Part shown: positions 45,850-56,900 of the stretch, piece after piece
Position numbering within the stretch: position 1 is the stretch's first letter
Layout of the letters: each line of letters starts with the position of its first letter
NCBI GenBank assembly: GCA_963969365.1
Contig: OZ017754.1
Span: forward strand, 682,001 to 746,000
Length of the DNA stretch: 64,000 bases
Source of the DNA: Asterochloris sp. CNOR1
Taxonomy: Eukaryota > Chlorophyta > Trebouxiophyceae > Trebouxiales > Trebouxiaceae
Direction of reading: 5' to 3'
Program-made: the position numbers and the translations under genes
Notes under the pieces: model-generated
What the model saw: only the letters and a program-made list of their open reading frames with translations
Told to the model about the DNA's origin: nothing
Databases searched by the model: none

Positions 45850-46225
45850 CTAGCCAACATAGCAATCTGGTCGTTGCAGACATGTCACTCTGGTGCCCCT
45901 GGCAAGCTGCATGCAGGTGCCTCTGTGCTGACAGTCAGTTGCTGTCATCAGCATGCTGTGCTCTCTTGCAGGTGTCAGCTGCCATGTCAGCACGAGGCCA
46001 GTGGCCGTCACTGTGTGTGCGATGCAGCTGGCCCTGATGGCCTTCTTGAGAAGACCGGGATCGGGGGTGGTCCAGTTCACCACATTGCCTACTCCAAGGA
46101 CACTGCAGCAGGTCATATATAACAAGGCTGACCACATCCCTACATGACAGGACTGGAGAAGGCTATGCAGGAGCCTTGCTCACACCATGGGCATTATGGC
46201 TGTCACGATGGAGCTGGCCCCACTT
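45850..46225 (-). CDS. 3' exons of a possible multi-pass membrane protein (weak)
   Basis: An exon at 46225-46184 and a terminal exon at 46102-45850 join in phase to give SGASSIVTAIMPMVVLGVG, NVVNWTTPDPGLLKKAIRAS, CIAHTVTATGLVLTWQL and a 42-residue tail. Two hydrophobic segments flank a short hydrophilic loop, as in a membrane protein. Upstream exons were not found and no family is recognised. The plus strand of the same stretch also has acceptor-like sites and an open frame, so even the strand is not certain. Confidence 0.3.
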
Positions 46226-47172
46226 CTGCAAGGCAGAATTTCAGAGACAGGCCTCTGCAGGTGCAGCCGGTTGTGAATCTCCAGCTGGAAATCGATTGCA
46301 ACATGTCCAGCTAGGGAGCGCCACCCCTTGCCCTTCCAATCCTTGCCTCGGCAGGCATGCTCCTGATGCTGCCAGCAGCTTCTCGGCTTTGCTGGCAGGC
46401 CCCGCCTTGCTCATCTAGACCCAAAAGGTCCATTCATGTGCAGACACTAGTACCATGGCTCCATGACCAGCCTGTGCTCACTCAGGGGGCATCTGCATCG
46501 CTGTGTTCCTCCAGCATCTGCCTGATTGCAGGATGTGAGGCAGCAGCTCGAAGCTGGGATACATAAACACTGACAGAAGCAGCTGCAGGAGGCATGGGGT
46601 GCTCAAATTTGGGGCTGTGCTCACCTGGTGCAGCTTGATCCCCCGTTACCCGCAAAGTTACACCACTCCACCAGGCTCTACATCCAGCAATGCAAGGCCC
46701 CTACTCCCGTGGGACGGATCTTAACTTGCTTTCTTTTCTTGCCCAGTCTTGACAAGCGCATTGCAGGCGCTGCTCTTGCCGCAGTCATGCACCGTTGCAG
46801 ACCTGTTGGGCACTCGCACTTCCAAAGACCGACTTGAGTCCCTGCCAGCTTGCGTTCATGCTCCCCGTGTACTACTGATACGACCAGAGGTACACAGCAC
46901 TCCCCGGAAAAGCAGATCTGGTTGATGTGGGTGAAAGGCAGCTGGGCTGTAGGTACCTCTTTACTGAGGTCTTGGTTACTTGCACTGCAGGCTGGCAGTG
47001 CCACTTTAAGATGTCCAGATATGAGACGTATCGTCAGGTGTTTGCAGCGTGCTGCCCAAAGTGGCAACTGCCGCCCAACCGATAATCACATGCATGCATT
47101 GTGGAGAAGCCATGCCTTTGCCGTGCAGACTGACCACTGATGCTGATCCTCATCTGTCCTCCTGCTGTGCAG
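46226..47172. other. interval upstream of the Ser/Ala-rich gene
   Basis: The 5' exon(s) of the plus-strand gene starting at or before 47173 should lie here, as should any upstream exons of the minus-strand membrane protein. No individual exon could be fixed. The sequence has acceptor-like CAGs but no frame that reads convincingly. Confidence 0.35.
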
Positions 47173-50100
47173 CCGAGCGCCGATGGCATCATTGATTTCA
47201 TGCGTGCTCAAATCCAGCAGCATGTCCAGCAGCATCACGTGCTTTTCCAGAGCACCAATGGGTTCAGGATGCCAGAGTGGGAGCAGGACATTGCTTCACA
47301 GCGGCAGCACCAGCCACAGAGTCCTACACGGTGCCACGAGTGGCCTGCCAGCCCTCAGCATCCAACTGATGGCTTCAGAAGGTGCCCATATGTAGCCAGT
47401 TGGCTCCCTGTGCTGCCTGCCTGCAGCACGCTTGTGCTCATGAGGCAGTGAAGTGCTCTGCAACCTGAAAGCATGCTGTTTGCAGGTGTGTGTGGGACCC
47501 TGCGGGGCGCTGGCAGGCCTCACCCGTGCATCATCCCGTGCCTTGGCGCAGTGATAGCTGCCCTCAGCCTGCCTGGCCAGAGGAGTGTGCATCTCAGACG
47601 AGTGTGAGGGCACAGGCCCCGCTGGCAGAGCTCATCTCATCCAGCAGCAGCACAGAGGGTGACAATGCCAGGAGGCGCGGTGGCAGTCTGGAAGGCGCAG
47701 CTGCGCAGCATGCAGATCAGCAGTGGAGCTTTGAGGGCAGCCGCAGCAGCCTGGACAGCGTCGAAGTGGCTACTGATGGTGCCGCCGCCCTAGGCGCTAA
47801 ATCTGATGGTGCTGCCGCCCTCGGCACCGACCCTCGATCAGACACTAGAGGACAGGGAGCCACAGATTGGCAGCAGGATGATGCTGCACATCAGGACGCA
47901 TTCAGGTGTGCTGCTACTGTGCTGACCGAGGGAGTGAGGCTACTTTGGGGCTCTTTGCTCCTGTAGACTGGCTGGCTGCTTCAGATCGCACGCTTGGTTT
48001 ACGACTCCTGTCTCAATTCAGGGGCACAGAGAGTCAGCTGAGCCTGGACCCTGTGGCAGACAGGGACTTTGCTGATCTCGCGGCCGCAGAAGAGGCTGCC
48101 AATGCTGCTGTCAACCACCTCCTGCATGGCTCAAGCGTTGTGGGCAAGCCTGCCTGGGACAGCGATGATTCCTGCACAGAGCAGGCCCAGGCCTCAGGCT
48201 TGGCTGCTTTGGGCGTGGAGGCTGCGTGCTCAGCAGCAGGCGGGCGTCCCATAGTAACAGCAGCTGGCAGGGCCCCAGAATCTGCCTGTGAAGTGCCAGA
48301 CCCGCAGCCACCGGGGACATGGTCCCCTCATCACCCAGGCAGTACCATCAGCAGCAAGGCACAGGATGCCAATGGCGCTGCAGCAACTACCGATGCCGAT
48401 ACCTGGCTCAGCAGCAGCAGCAGCTGTGGCAGCAGCAGCTACCAGCAAGATGTCGGCACAACACAGGCTGCGCACATGCACGAGGCTGAGGCTGCTGGCG
48501 CTGCTGCTGCTGACACTGGCGCCTGGCTCAGCAGCAGCAGCTGCACCAGCAGCTGTGCTGGGAGCTTGGAGGCAGGACCTGCTGGATGTGCAGCTGCTGA
48601 TGCCAATGCATGGCACAGCAGCAGCTGCGACGACAGCATCTGCCAGGACGAACCCAACCCAGAATCCCACGCTGCTGCTGCTGCACAAGCACCACCCATG
48701 AGTGCAGCAGCGGCCGCACTGCCCTCGGAGCCTGGCAGTGTGCCACATGATGGCAGGCTGTGCTTGGCCCACCTGGAGGCACTGGCTGGCACCAGGAGCC
48801 CCGATCTGGCTGAGGCACAAGCAGATGAGGCAAAGTCTTGGCTGGGACTGGGCTCCGGCTCTGACAAGGCACAGGCCCCTCAGCAGCCAGGGGATGAGGC
48901 AGAGTCCTGGCCAGACCTGGGCAGCAGCTCCGAGGATGCAAGGTCTCAGGCCTCCAGCGATGTCAGCACCATTGCTGCCCTCGAGATGGAGGGGCTGTGG
49001 CCGCAGTCGTCTGCTGAGGAGCAGGCGGCTAGTCAGGAGCCGCAGACAGGTGGCCAGGAGCAGGCAGGCAGCCCCAGGCAGCTGCCAGAGCGGCCAAGTC
49101 CATTCAGCTTCTGTTGGCAGCGCAGTGGTGACGACATACACCTGTCGTTCAACGGGTGGCTGCCTGAAGAAGGGGGTGGTACAATGGAACGGCGCGTTCC
49201 TCGAGGGGGCCGCCCCCACCTGGACCGTGTCTGGAGCATACCAGGTCAGCATACCTGCTGGCTATTGTTGCATGCTGACGCTGCCAAGGTGACTGGCAGA
49301 GCAGTTTGTCGATGCTGGCATGCACTGCAGATTTGAGCCGGCTAGATCACGGGCCAGCTTTGTGTCAAACCCTTTGGTGCTGGTTGCTGGGCCTGCATAC
49401 TCCAGACTACGCAAGTGCACCTGCCTCTGGTTCAGCTCTACAGCTTGATCGACTCCCAGCATAAGCTTGCTGCGGGCAGGCTGCAGTCCACTGTGGTGCA
49501 TCATGTCTGCTGCTCCGCCACAGCTTCATCTTGCTGCTCTGCAGAGGTGGCAGAGCCATCAGACGCTAAGAAGCCCTCACAGAGTCAAGCTGGCGTCTTC
49601 AAGGCTAACAGACCGGCAGCGACAGTGCAACTCTGGCAGGAATTTGGAAGCAGCGGCGCTGCACAGCAAGGTGATGTGGCTGAGGGCAGGGACATGGGAC
49701 AAAGAGCTGTGCACAGCTGCATCCTGCCTCCCCATGCCGCAGCTGCTGCGCCATTTGCCTGCATGCTCTGCAGCTGCGCGCGAGGCATTGCTTCAGCACA
49801 GGCAGGCCACCTTGGCTTGAGGCAGACTGCAGCAGACCTGTGCTACTGATGCCGCAGGCCGCCCACGTCGCACAGGTGGAGATGCAACCCTGGCAGGGGC
49901 GTCTGCCAGCCAGCTGGCCCGGGACCTGGCCTGCCTCATCAGGCAGGTGCAGCCTGCCAACGCACAGGAAGCGGCAGCTCTGGAGGCTCTCGCACAGGGC
50001 ATAGCTGACGAAGATGCCACTGCCGTGCGCACTCTGGCAGCCATCTTGTCTGACCCAGGGGAGCTGGCCATCTCTGGCAAGCAGCAGCAACAGTCAGGGC

Positions 50101-52813
50101 TGCAAGAGGAGTCTGGAATGCAGGCAGCTCTGAGTCTCGTGAGTTATGTTCTGGGCTGATGCTGTGCACAAGCAAGACACCTCAAAAGTGCTGCCTGCGG
50201 GACAGTGCTGACCTTTGCTTGTGCAGCAAGGGAAGGAGCCATGCTGGTCATGAAAAGTTGCCGCAGCATTGCTCCTTGCATGGCATTCTGCTGGTGGGGC
50301 CAAAGGTAAAGGCACGCGCTTGTGAGCGGCAAGCGGTGCCTGAGATGTTGTTGGGCTGTGCCCTGACATGCAGCAGCAGCACATACCCTGCAGTGCAGGG
50401 ATAGGCCTTGGCAGAAGGCTGTGCCTGCAGGGCCACTGGCCTGCCCAGCTGTCTTGGGCTATGTGACGCGACATGCAGCTGCCCACCCCTGGCTCCTGCC
50501 CTGCAGGTGGAGGCCATGGCAGAGGCATGTGAGCAGAACCAGCAGCCCAGGCGCGCCCACACCCGCTCGCAGAGCATGGGGTCCCTAAGCTTGGGTGGCA
50601 GGGCCGCACAAACTCTGCGGTTGCAGGGCAGTGGTGGCTCGGGGCCGCTGCCGGGTGTGAGGGGAGGCCGAACGTTAGCTCTCTCAGCCAGCCAGACCAT
50701 CAGAGGGGCAGATGCAGAGTTCCAGGCACTCCTTGCACGGCAGCAGGGAAGGAGGAGCAGCTGGCAGCAGGCGAAGTAAGCCCTGCCATGAGTGAAGGTG
50801 TTTGTGAGGAGGGGTAAGGGGATTTGGGTCATGATTAGGGCCTTTCTGCCTGGCTGCTGCTGCCAGGCTCTGTCAGCAGGCTGTCTGCTGAGACCGGTGT
50901 GCATGCAGATGAGAAGGCTGCTGTAGTTGGCACTGCTATGGAGCTTTCATGTGCCGGTGCAACCTGCAGGGGGGCAGACCGGCCTTGGCCATGCCCATCC
51001 CGTCCTGTCAGGCATCAGCAGATGACTGCAGGTATATGTGCAAGGCTCCAACCTCACCCGTAAAGCCCTCTGCTCGCACCTGCAGGTCCTTGCATGATGC
51101 TATCAGCCTGCAGACATGCCCAGGCAGACAGGCCATGGCGTGACTCCCACTTGCAGCAGGTTGCCATTTGTTTGTGCCACCAAAATGTTGCCAGGCCCCT
51201 CCTTGCCCTGCAGGGATGCTCAGGCAGACAGGCCGCAGCATGACCCTCAGCTGCAGCAGGCTCTGCACCGCTTCCAGCTGGACAGGGCAGGCCGTATCAC
51301 AATGGCGGACAGCAGCCCGGCAGCCTCACCTGACTTCCCTCCAATCTCCCCTCGTGCCCAACAGGCTGCCAGCGCGGAGGTCTCCCTGGTGAGTTTGCTG
51401 GATATTTTGCGTGATGCGTCAACAAGCTTTTCCAGAGAAGTATACCCTCATGTTGCGTAAGTTGCTGCCCCAGCAGACCGCCAGCAAGCAGGTGTCACTG
51501 GATCATGGGGATTAGGGTCCTTGCAGATCTGTTGGCATGTCATGCACTGCCAGTCTGTTTCAGGCTGTTTGCATGTGAGAAGCTAGATATTGCATTGGCT
51601 GGCTGGCCCCTGCCGTGATGCTGGTCCATGGCTGCATCCACTCAGCTGTGCTTCTGCCCGGCACAGTGCACTAGAGCCCTGTCCATGTGAGGTTTGTGAC
51701 CTGGCGGTCTCTCATGCTTTGCAACAGCAGCAGAGGCATGATGCTGCAGGTGCAGCATATGGCCTTGAAGGCTCCAGTTTGAGCTGGTATGTCCCTCTGC
51801 ATTGCAGGAGCAGCAGAGGCGCATGCTGGCGCACAAAATTCAGATGCAGATTCTGGCTCACAGGCTGGAAAGGAAGCGTACAGGCAGCCCGATCCAGGAC
51901 AAAGGCGTGCCGCCGGGTCACACCTCTGAAAGGGAGCCTGTGGATTCGCCCTGCGGAGCAGTTAAGGCTCCTGGCAGCGGCAGCACACCTGGGAAGCACA
52001 GGAGGGCCGCCAGTGGCAGGGGTGCCAGCAGGTCAGCCGCCTCGGAGAGCGGCACCCGCCGGGCTGTGCGCAGCGCCTCTGTGCCCTGCCTGGGGCGCAG
52101 CCTGTCGGCGCTGCTGAGCAGGGAAGTGCCTGCTGTGGCTGGCGGCGGCATCCTGGACGCCAGGCGCAGTGCGCTTCCAGGCAGAGGCGCCAGCCCAGCC
52201 AGAGACGCCCCTGCTGTTCCTGCCCGCGGCAGCCTGGACACCTGCAGCTCCCCCCCTGCTGGCACCACAGTGGTTGCGGTGGGCAGCATGCCCTCTCCAG
52301 GCCGTCATAGCCTGGACAGTCACAGCTTGCCTGCCAACAGGGGCAGGGCAAAGCCCTCTGGCTCTGGTCTGCTGGGGCCCCTGCGGCGCAGCCTCAGTCC
52401 CTTGCGCAGCCTGAGCCCCTTCAGGCGCCGAGGGAGCGGGGGCTCAGGGCGTTCACGCCGCAGCAGCGCATCGGATGACGGTGAGTTGCAGCATGACAGC
52501 GTAGGTCAATGGCTTGCCCTGGTGCAGAGGGCCACAGCTGCTGCATTCCTTGGGAGCCCATCTGTGGGGATGTGCAATGCTCTGTAACTGCCTCCTGTCA
52601 CAACACACTGGGGACCTTTAACTGCTGTATCACTGGTGAAGATGATACTGAGGGCAAGCGAAATCATATGAGGCACAGTGGGTCAATCTGCTAGCTGCTG
52701 TCTCTCTGCCAGGCCAGCTGCAACGCACGCTTTGGTCGGAGATGATGCATCGTGCAAAGCTGCATCTGGCCAGGTCTGGCATGGTCCCCATCGGGGCCTC
52801 AAGCGGTGGCTGA
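47173..52813 (+). CDS. Ser/Ala-rich low-complexity protein, 5' end unresolved
   Basis: Nine exons join in consistent phase to give at least 1158 residues: 47173-47381, 47486-47905, 48022-49244, 49545-49670, 49858-50138, 50507-50775, 51214-51388, 51808-52480, 52713-52813. The first exon found begins with an acceptor, so at least one 5' exon is missing. Ordered stretches: DGIIDFMRAQIQQHVQQHH near the start; LARDLACLIRQVQPANAQEA then ALEALAQGIADEDATAVRTL (helical) in exon 5; QRRMLAHKIQMQILAHRLER in exon 8. The long exon 3 is low complexity, with a three-fold repeat of the type AD-W-SSSS-C-SSS and a two-fold AE-SW-LGSGS repeat. Exon 8 is basic, Ser/Arg-rich, with SLSPLRSLSPFRRR suggestive of phosphorylation. 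TGTAA at 53447-53451 is a likely poly(A) signal, implying a 3' untranslated region of about 640 bases. Function unknown. Confidence 0.65.
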
Positions 52814-53937
52814 TTGTTGCTGCAGAAGGTCTGTTGGAGCCTGTCCCGCTGGGAATGGAGGATAACATGCCTGCCCATAGGTCCATGCGCCTCAGAATCA
52901 TGCAGCAGTCCACCAGGGGTGGCTAAGCCAGGTGGGGCATCTGCTGCAGCCTCGTCGGCATTCTTGCCACTCTGAGCTCATCGGCCATGTCTGCATGAAG
53001 TTCACAAGGCAGTGGCTTCCATGCAGCCTTGAATATTGGTGGAGGCTCAGTTCGTGGGGCCCCCATGAGGTCTTTAGCTGTGAACCTCAGTCACGCGGCC
53101 TGGCCTGGGCCCTATCGTATGGCACAGGCCTGAGCTGCTGTCTAGCATAGTGATGTCGATTTTTAGCCCGCAGCAACATCCCATGGTGACCAATGTGGGG
53201 CCAGCTTCTCCTGGGCGTGCTTCCCAGGAGCACCTGGCTTTCAAGACTTCTTCAGCTGCAGCTGCAGCGTACTTTTGTTCTAGATGATCTCTTGCACGAG
53301 AACCTTGGAATGGACCCTCAGCGTCTGCTTAAATATAATCCACAACCTTGACATAATGGCGCAGTCTGCTGTGTGATCATGTTGCGTTGTTGCCTAGCCC
53401 AATATGTCTTGTTATTGCTAGCCCACATGTTACTTGATGTACAGCATGTAAAGTTGTTTGTCAGATCGGGAAGAGACTATCTCAGTGGAGCAGCCCAGTA
53501 GGCAGGGGTGATAGACAGATGCCAAGAACGTGTGATTGTATCTGATGCAGCTTCAGTGCAATCATGGCTGCAAGTCGGATCATCAGGGCCTGTGCAAATG
53601 ATTAAAAGGGCTATAGACCCAGTCAGCAGCTTGCCTTTCAGAGGAACTATGGAAGACCTGCCTTGAGGGAAGCTGTCCATCTCCCTAGCCCTGGTTTTAC
53701 AGGGCAGCAGTAAATCATTCACATAAAATTCGCGGTTAGCATTCATGTCTCTAACCGACAATGCTGCAATGCAGATGCTTTTCTGGGGTCTCGCAATGCT
53801 CAGCCCGACCCTCTCCAGCACCTGACCGTCATAGCCCGGTGAGGTGTTCTGCCCCATCCCAGATCGAGAGGAACTCACTCTCGATGCTGCAGCCCTTTCA
53901 GATTGCTGCCTGGAGGCAGTAGTGTCGCGCAGGAGGC
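52814..53937. promoter_or_regulatory. 3' untranslated region with TGTAA signal, then upstream region of the next gene
   Basis: After the stop at 52811-52813 the sequence drops in GC. TGTAA occurs at 53447-53451, the chlorophyte consensus poly(A) element, placed where a plus-strand 3' end would be expected. The remaining 490 bases up to ATG 53938 should contain the promoter of the membrane-protein gene. A 270-codon open frame on the minus strand crosses 53477-54286; see rejected items. Confidence 0.5.
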
Positions 53938-56900
53938 ATGCTCGACAACATTGTATTCTGGTGGGCCTTGGGGCTGTGCCTAGGCAGCACAGTCTGGAGG
54001 GCTGCAGAAGCACGTCCCCAGCGGCCCCCAGAGACTGCCTCTGCACTCCATCGGCAACTGCTGGACACTGGACAGGAAGGCTTCTCCTGGGAGTGGTTCG
54101 TGCCTTCTTCCCAGGTGGGCTGTGCATAGCCTTGCTGCTGGTCAGGTCAGGTGGCCCGCCCTCTCTGCCGCATGCATATGCCACCTCGACATGACCTGCT
54201 GGCCTGGTCACTTTGTGGCGTCTGTCTACAGACATCATCATCTGCTGTGGGCGTCCTGGCGGCCACACCTGAGCCAATTCAGGCACCCATCACTGCCAGC
54301 CAGGGCACTCCCATCATCATTGACCGCTGCAGTCTCAGGCTGGGCAGATGGTGTGTCTCAGGTACGTGTGGGCGCTGTGTGCGGCCACCAACACGTACAT
54401 GTGCATTGGGTTGAACAACAAGCCTCACAGCCATCAGCAGACAGCTGCCTTGAGCTGAAGGCTGACTGTCTGCACAAGCTCTTCCAGAAAGTAAGAGGTA
54501 CCTTACAGCCTGTACATGCACCCATCGCCTCCACAACTGATGCTGCCTTACCCTGCCAGCTCCGCTCTCCACAGAGCTGCTGCTGAGGGTTGACAGCTGA
54601 GAACCAGCGCCTTTGGGCTTGGGTCCTGCACCTGCAGCGCCAAAGCTCACAGGACCAGCAAGGTCCTGCAGATACCCACAGGAGCATCAGAGACGCCCCC
54701 ACCCTGTGCTGAGATTTCATCCCAGCTCAGGCTGCAGCTGGAGCCCTGCTCCTGTGTTTGGTGTGTGCAACAAAACAACAAGCCTGTCTGACACCACACC
54801 CTGCCCCCCTCTGTGGTGCAGATGCCTACCAGGACAACAAGCTGGCCTTCATAGTCACCTGCGCAGTCATCGTGGCAGCCCTGATCTTTCTGCTGGGGGC
54901 GCTGGTCCTCTGCTGCCGCGTCTGCGCCCGCCAGCACCGCGCCAAGCAGGCCACTGCCCATCGCAGCAAGGTCGCGCTGCACCGCCCCAGCAGGACCACG
55001 TCCCTGGCCCCGATCGCCGAGAGGCGCACTGAGGGGGAGGGGCCTGGTCCAGGCCCCTGGTGGGGGCGCCTGCAGCGGGACAAGTCCCACCACGAGCTGG
55101 CGCACCGGGCCTGGAAGGCAGAGGGGCCAGGGCCTGCCGTGATCAACATCAAGGCAGCGGCGCTGGTCAGTCAGTGCCTCAAGCCTGCATGCCTCTGTGG
55201 CTGGCTGGTGTGAGGGTTGAGGCTGCAGCATCTGTGACTGGATTCATTGGGCTTTGTGGGTGGGCAGCTGATGCCACTGCAGGTGTGCTGGCCATGGGGT
55301 GGTGTTTTGCTGCTGGTCTGCTCAGCCACTTGCCAAGTGCCTGTCAATTGAGTCTATGAGCAGCAGGCTCCACTTGCCAGGTGCCAGCATCCAGGAGGCC
55401 TCCATGAGTTAGCTGCCAGACAAGAGACTGGTTTGTTACCCATGCACTCAAAGCATGCCTTGCTGTCACCAAGCTGCACAACTGCGTACGTCCTTGCTGC
55501 CTGGCCCGTCGTCCGCTGAGTGTGCAGGGCTGGACTCTGCTGCTAGGCTCATCAGCAGGCTGACTTCGCAGGAGTAGGCTCTCCTGCCTGGCATATCACC
55601 AGGCTGAGTATGCAGGGCTGGGCTCTGCCATCTGGCCGCCCGCAATTCTCAGCATGCAGGGGTGGGCTCCCTTGCCTGGCATGTCACCAGGCTGAGCCTG
55701 CAGGACCCGGACTCTCCTCCTGGCCTGCTGTGAGAGCCAGCAGGGCTGGGGCCCCCCTGTGCAGGGCCTGCTGTCAGGCTGAGCAGGCAGGATGGGCGTA
55801 CTCACAATTTTCTACACGGGCAGGGGCTTCAGAATGTTGCTGCTGCCACATGGGTGCCTTGCTGCATGACATAAGATGAAGCAGCTCAGGCCTGCAGAGC
55901 GATGACAAAGCTGCCCAGTGTGCCTTGCACTGGCAGGGGCAGCTGCAGGCCTCCGTCAACATGTGGTCTTCTCAAGACAATTCAAAACGCGGCGCTCCCG
56001 GCTCTCTTCAGGGCGAGCAGTCCATGGAACGCCTTCCAGTGTCGCACGCAGCGGAGGCCATTGTTGTGCTGCCCCAGTCGCCAGCAGCGGCAGAATTTGC
56101 GCCAGGGTCCCCTGCATTCATTGGCACCCACTCAACGGCACAGGACAGGTGAGAAGTTCAGCCCTGCTGACTGCTGGCCTGGCCTAGTAAGCCTGCGAAC
56201 CCTTTTGCATTGCAGTCCCTTGCAAGCTTCACTACCCAGCCGCTGGCGCCAGAAAGGTGAGCGTCCCTGATGCAGCATGCCTGCAGGCTAGCAGCGAGTT
56301 CCCCAACATGCTGCAAAGTCCTGCTGACAGCATCATGAGAGGTGCAGCTATTCTCTGCCCCTCCCTGCTGTTTTTGGAAGCCGTTGCGTCTCCCCAGAGG
56401 CTGCTGCATGCATACATGCTGGCATTAAGGCAAGCTGTGCTGCTGCGCGCATGATGCAATGATGCAGCAGGGCTGCTGGTGTCTGCATGGGGTGAGCAGC
56501 CTAATCTAGGGGCAGCCTTAACGGGCTGAATGTTGATCTGCTATTTGAACTTGGGCCGTCAGAATGTGAGGCTCCGTATTTTTATCAATTCAGAGCAAGC
56601 TTGCTGCGCTTGTGCAGTGGGCGCTTGACCGCGGGCTGCATGCTGCTTGTGCGGCCTCGCTTACAGACGCAGGTCCAGCAGTGTAACAAGGCAATTTGAG
56701 CGTGCAGGCAAGGCTTTCATCTGTATCTGCAGACCAGCTGGTTCTTCATCTGGAGCAACGGCATTGCAGCCAGACCTTGCTAGGCGGAGCGCCCCTCCAC
56801 AGGGTGGGCGATGTGCAACATCTAGAGCAAGATAGTAGGTCTCTCTGCATAGCAGACGCAATGCTTGCCCGAGCACATGACTCAGGCTGCCATCATGCAG

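Noticed and set aside
48230-49252. 340-codon open frame on the minus strand
   Set aside because: It is the antisense of the Ser/Ala-rich exon; GC-rich repetitive coding sequence often leaves the opposite strand open.
49130-49290. Resemblance of HLSFNGWLPEEGG to a starch-binding (CBM) motif
   Set aside because: Only a few residues agree and flanking secondary structure does not fit; too weak to call.
53460-53485. Sequence similar to a sequencing adapter (AGATCGGGAAGAG)
   Set aside because: One mismatching inserted base, no continuation into adapter sequence, and no break in the surrounding sequence; coincidence.
53477-54286. 270-codon open frame on the minus strand, including DMNANREFYVNDLLLPCKT
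   Set aside because: It overlaps the signal-peptide exon of the plus-strand gene, has no splice or domain support, and most of its length is Ser/Arg/Pro-rich shadow sequence. Only the low-GC part at 53500-53850 reads at all like protein; not enough to call a gene.
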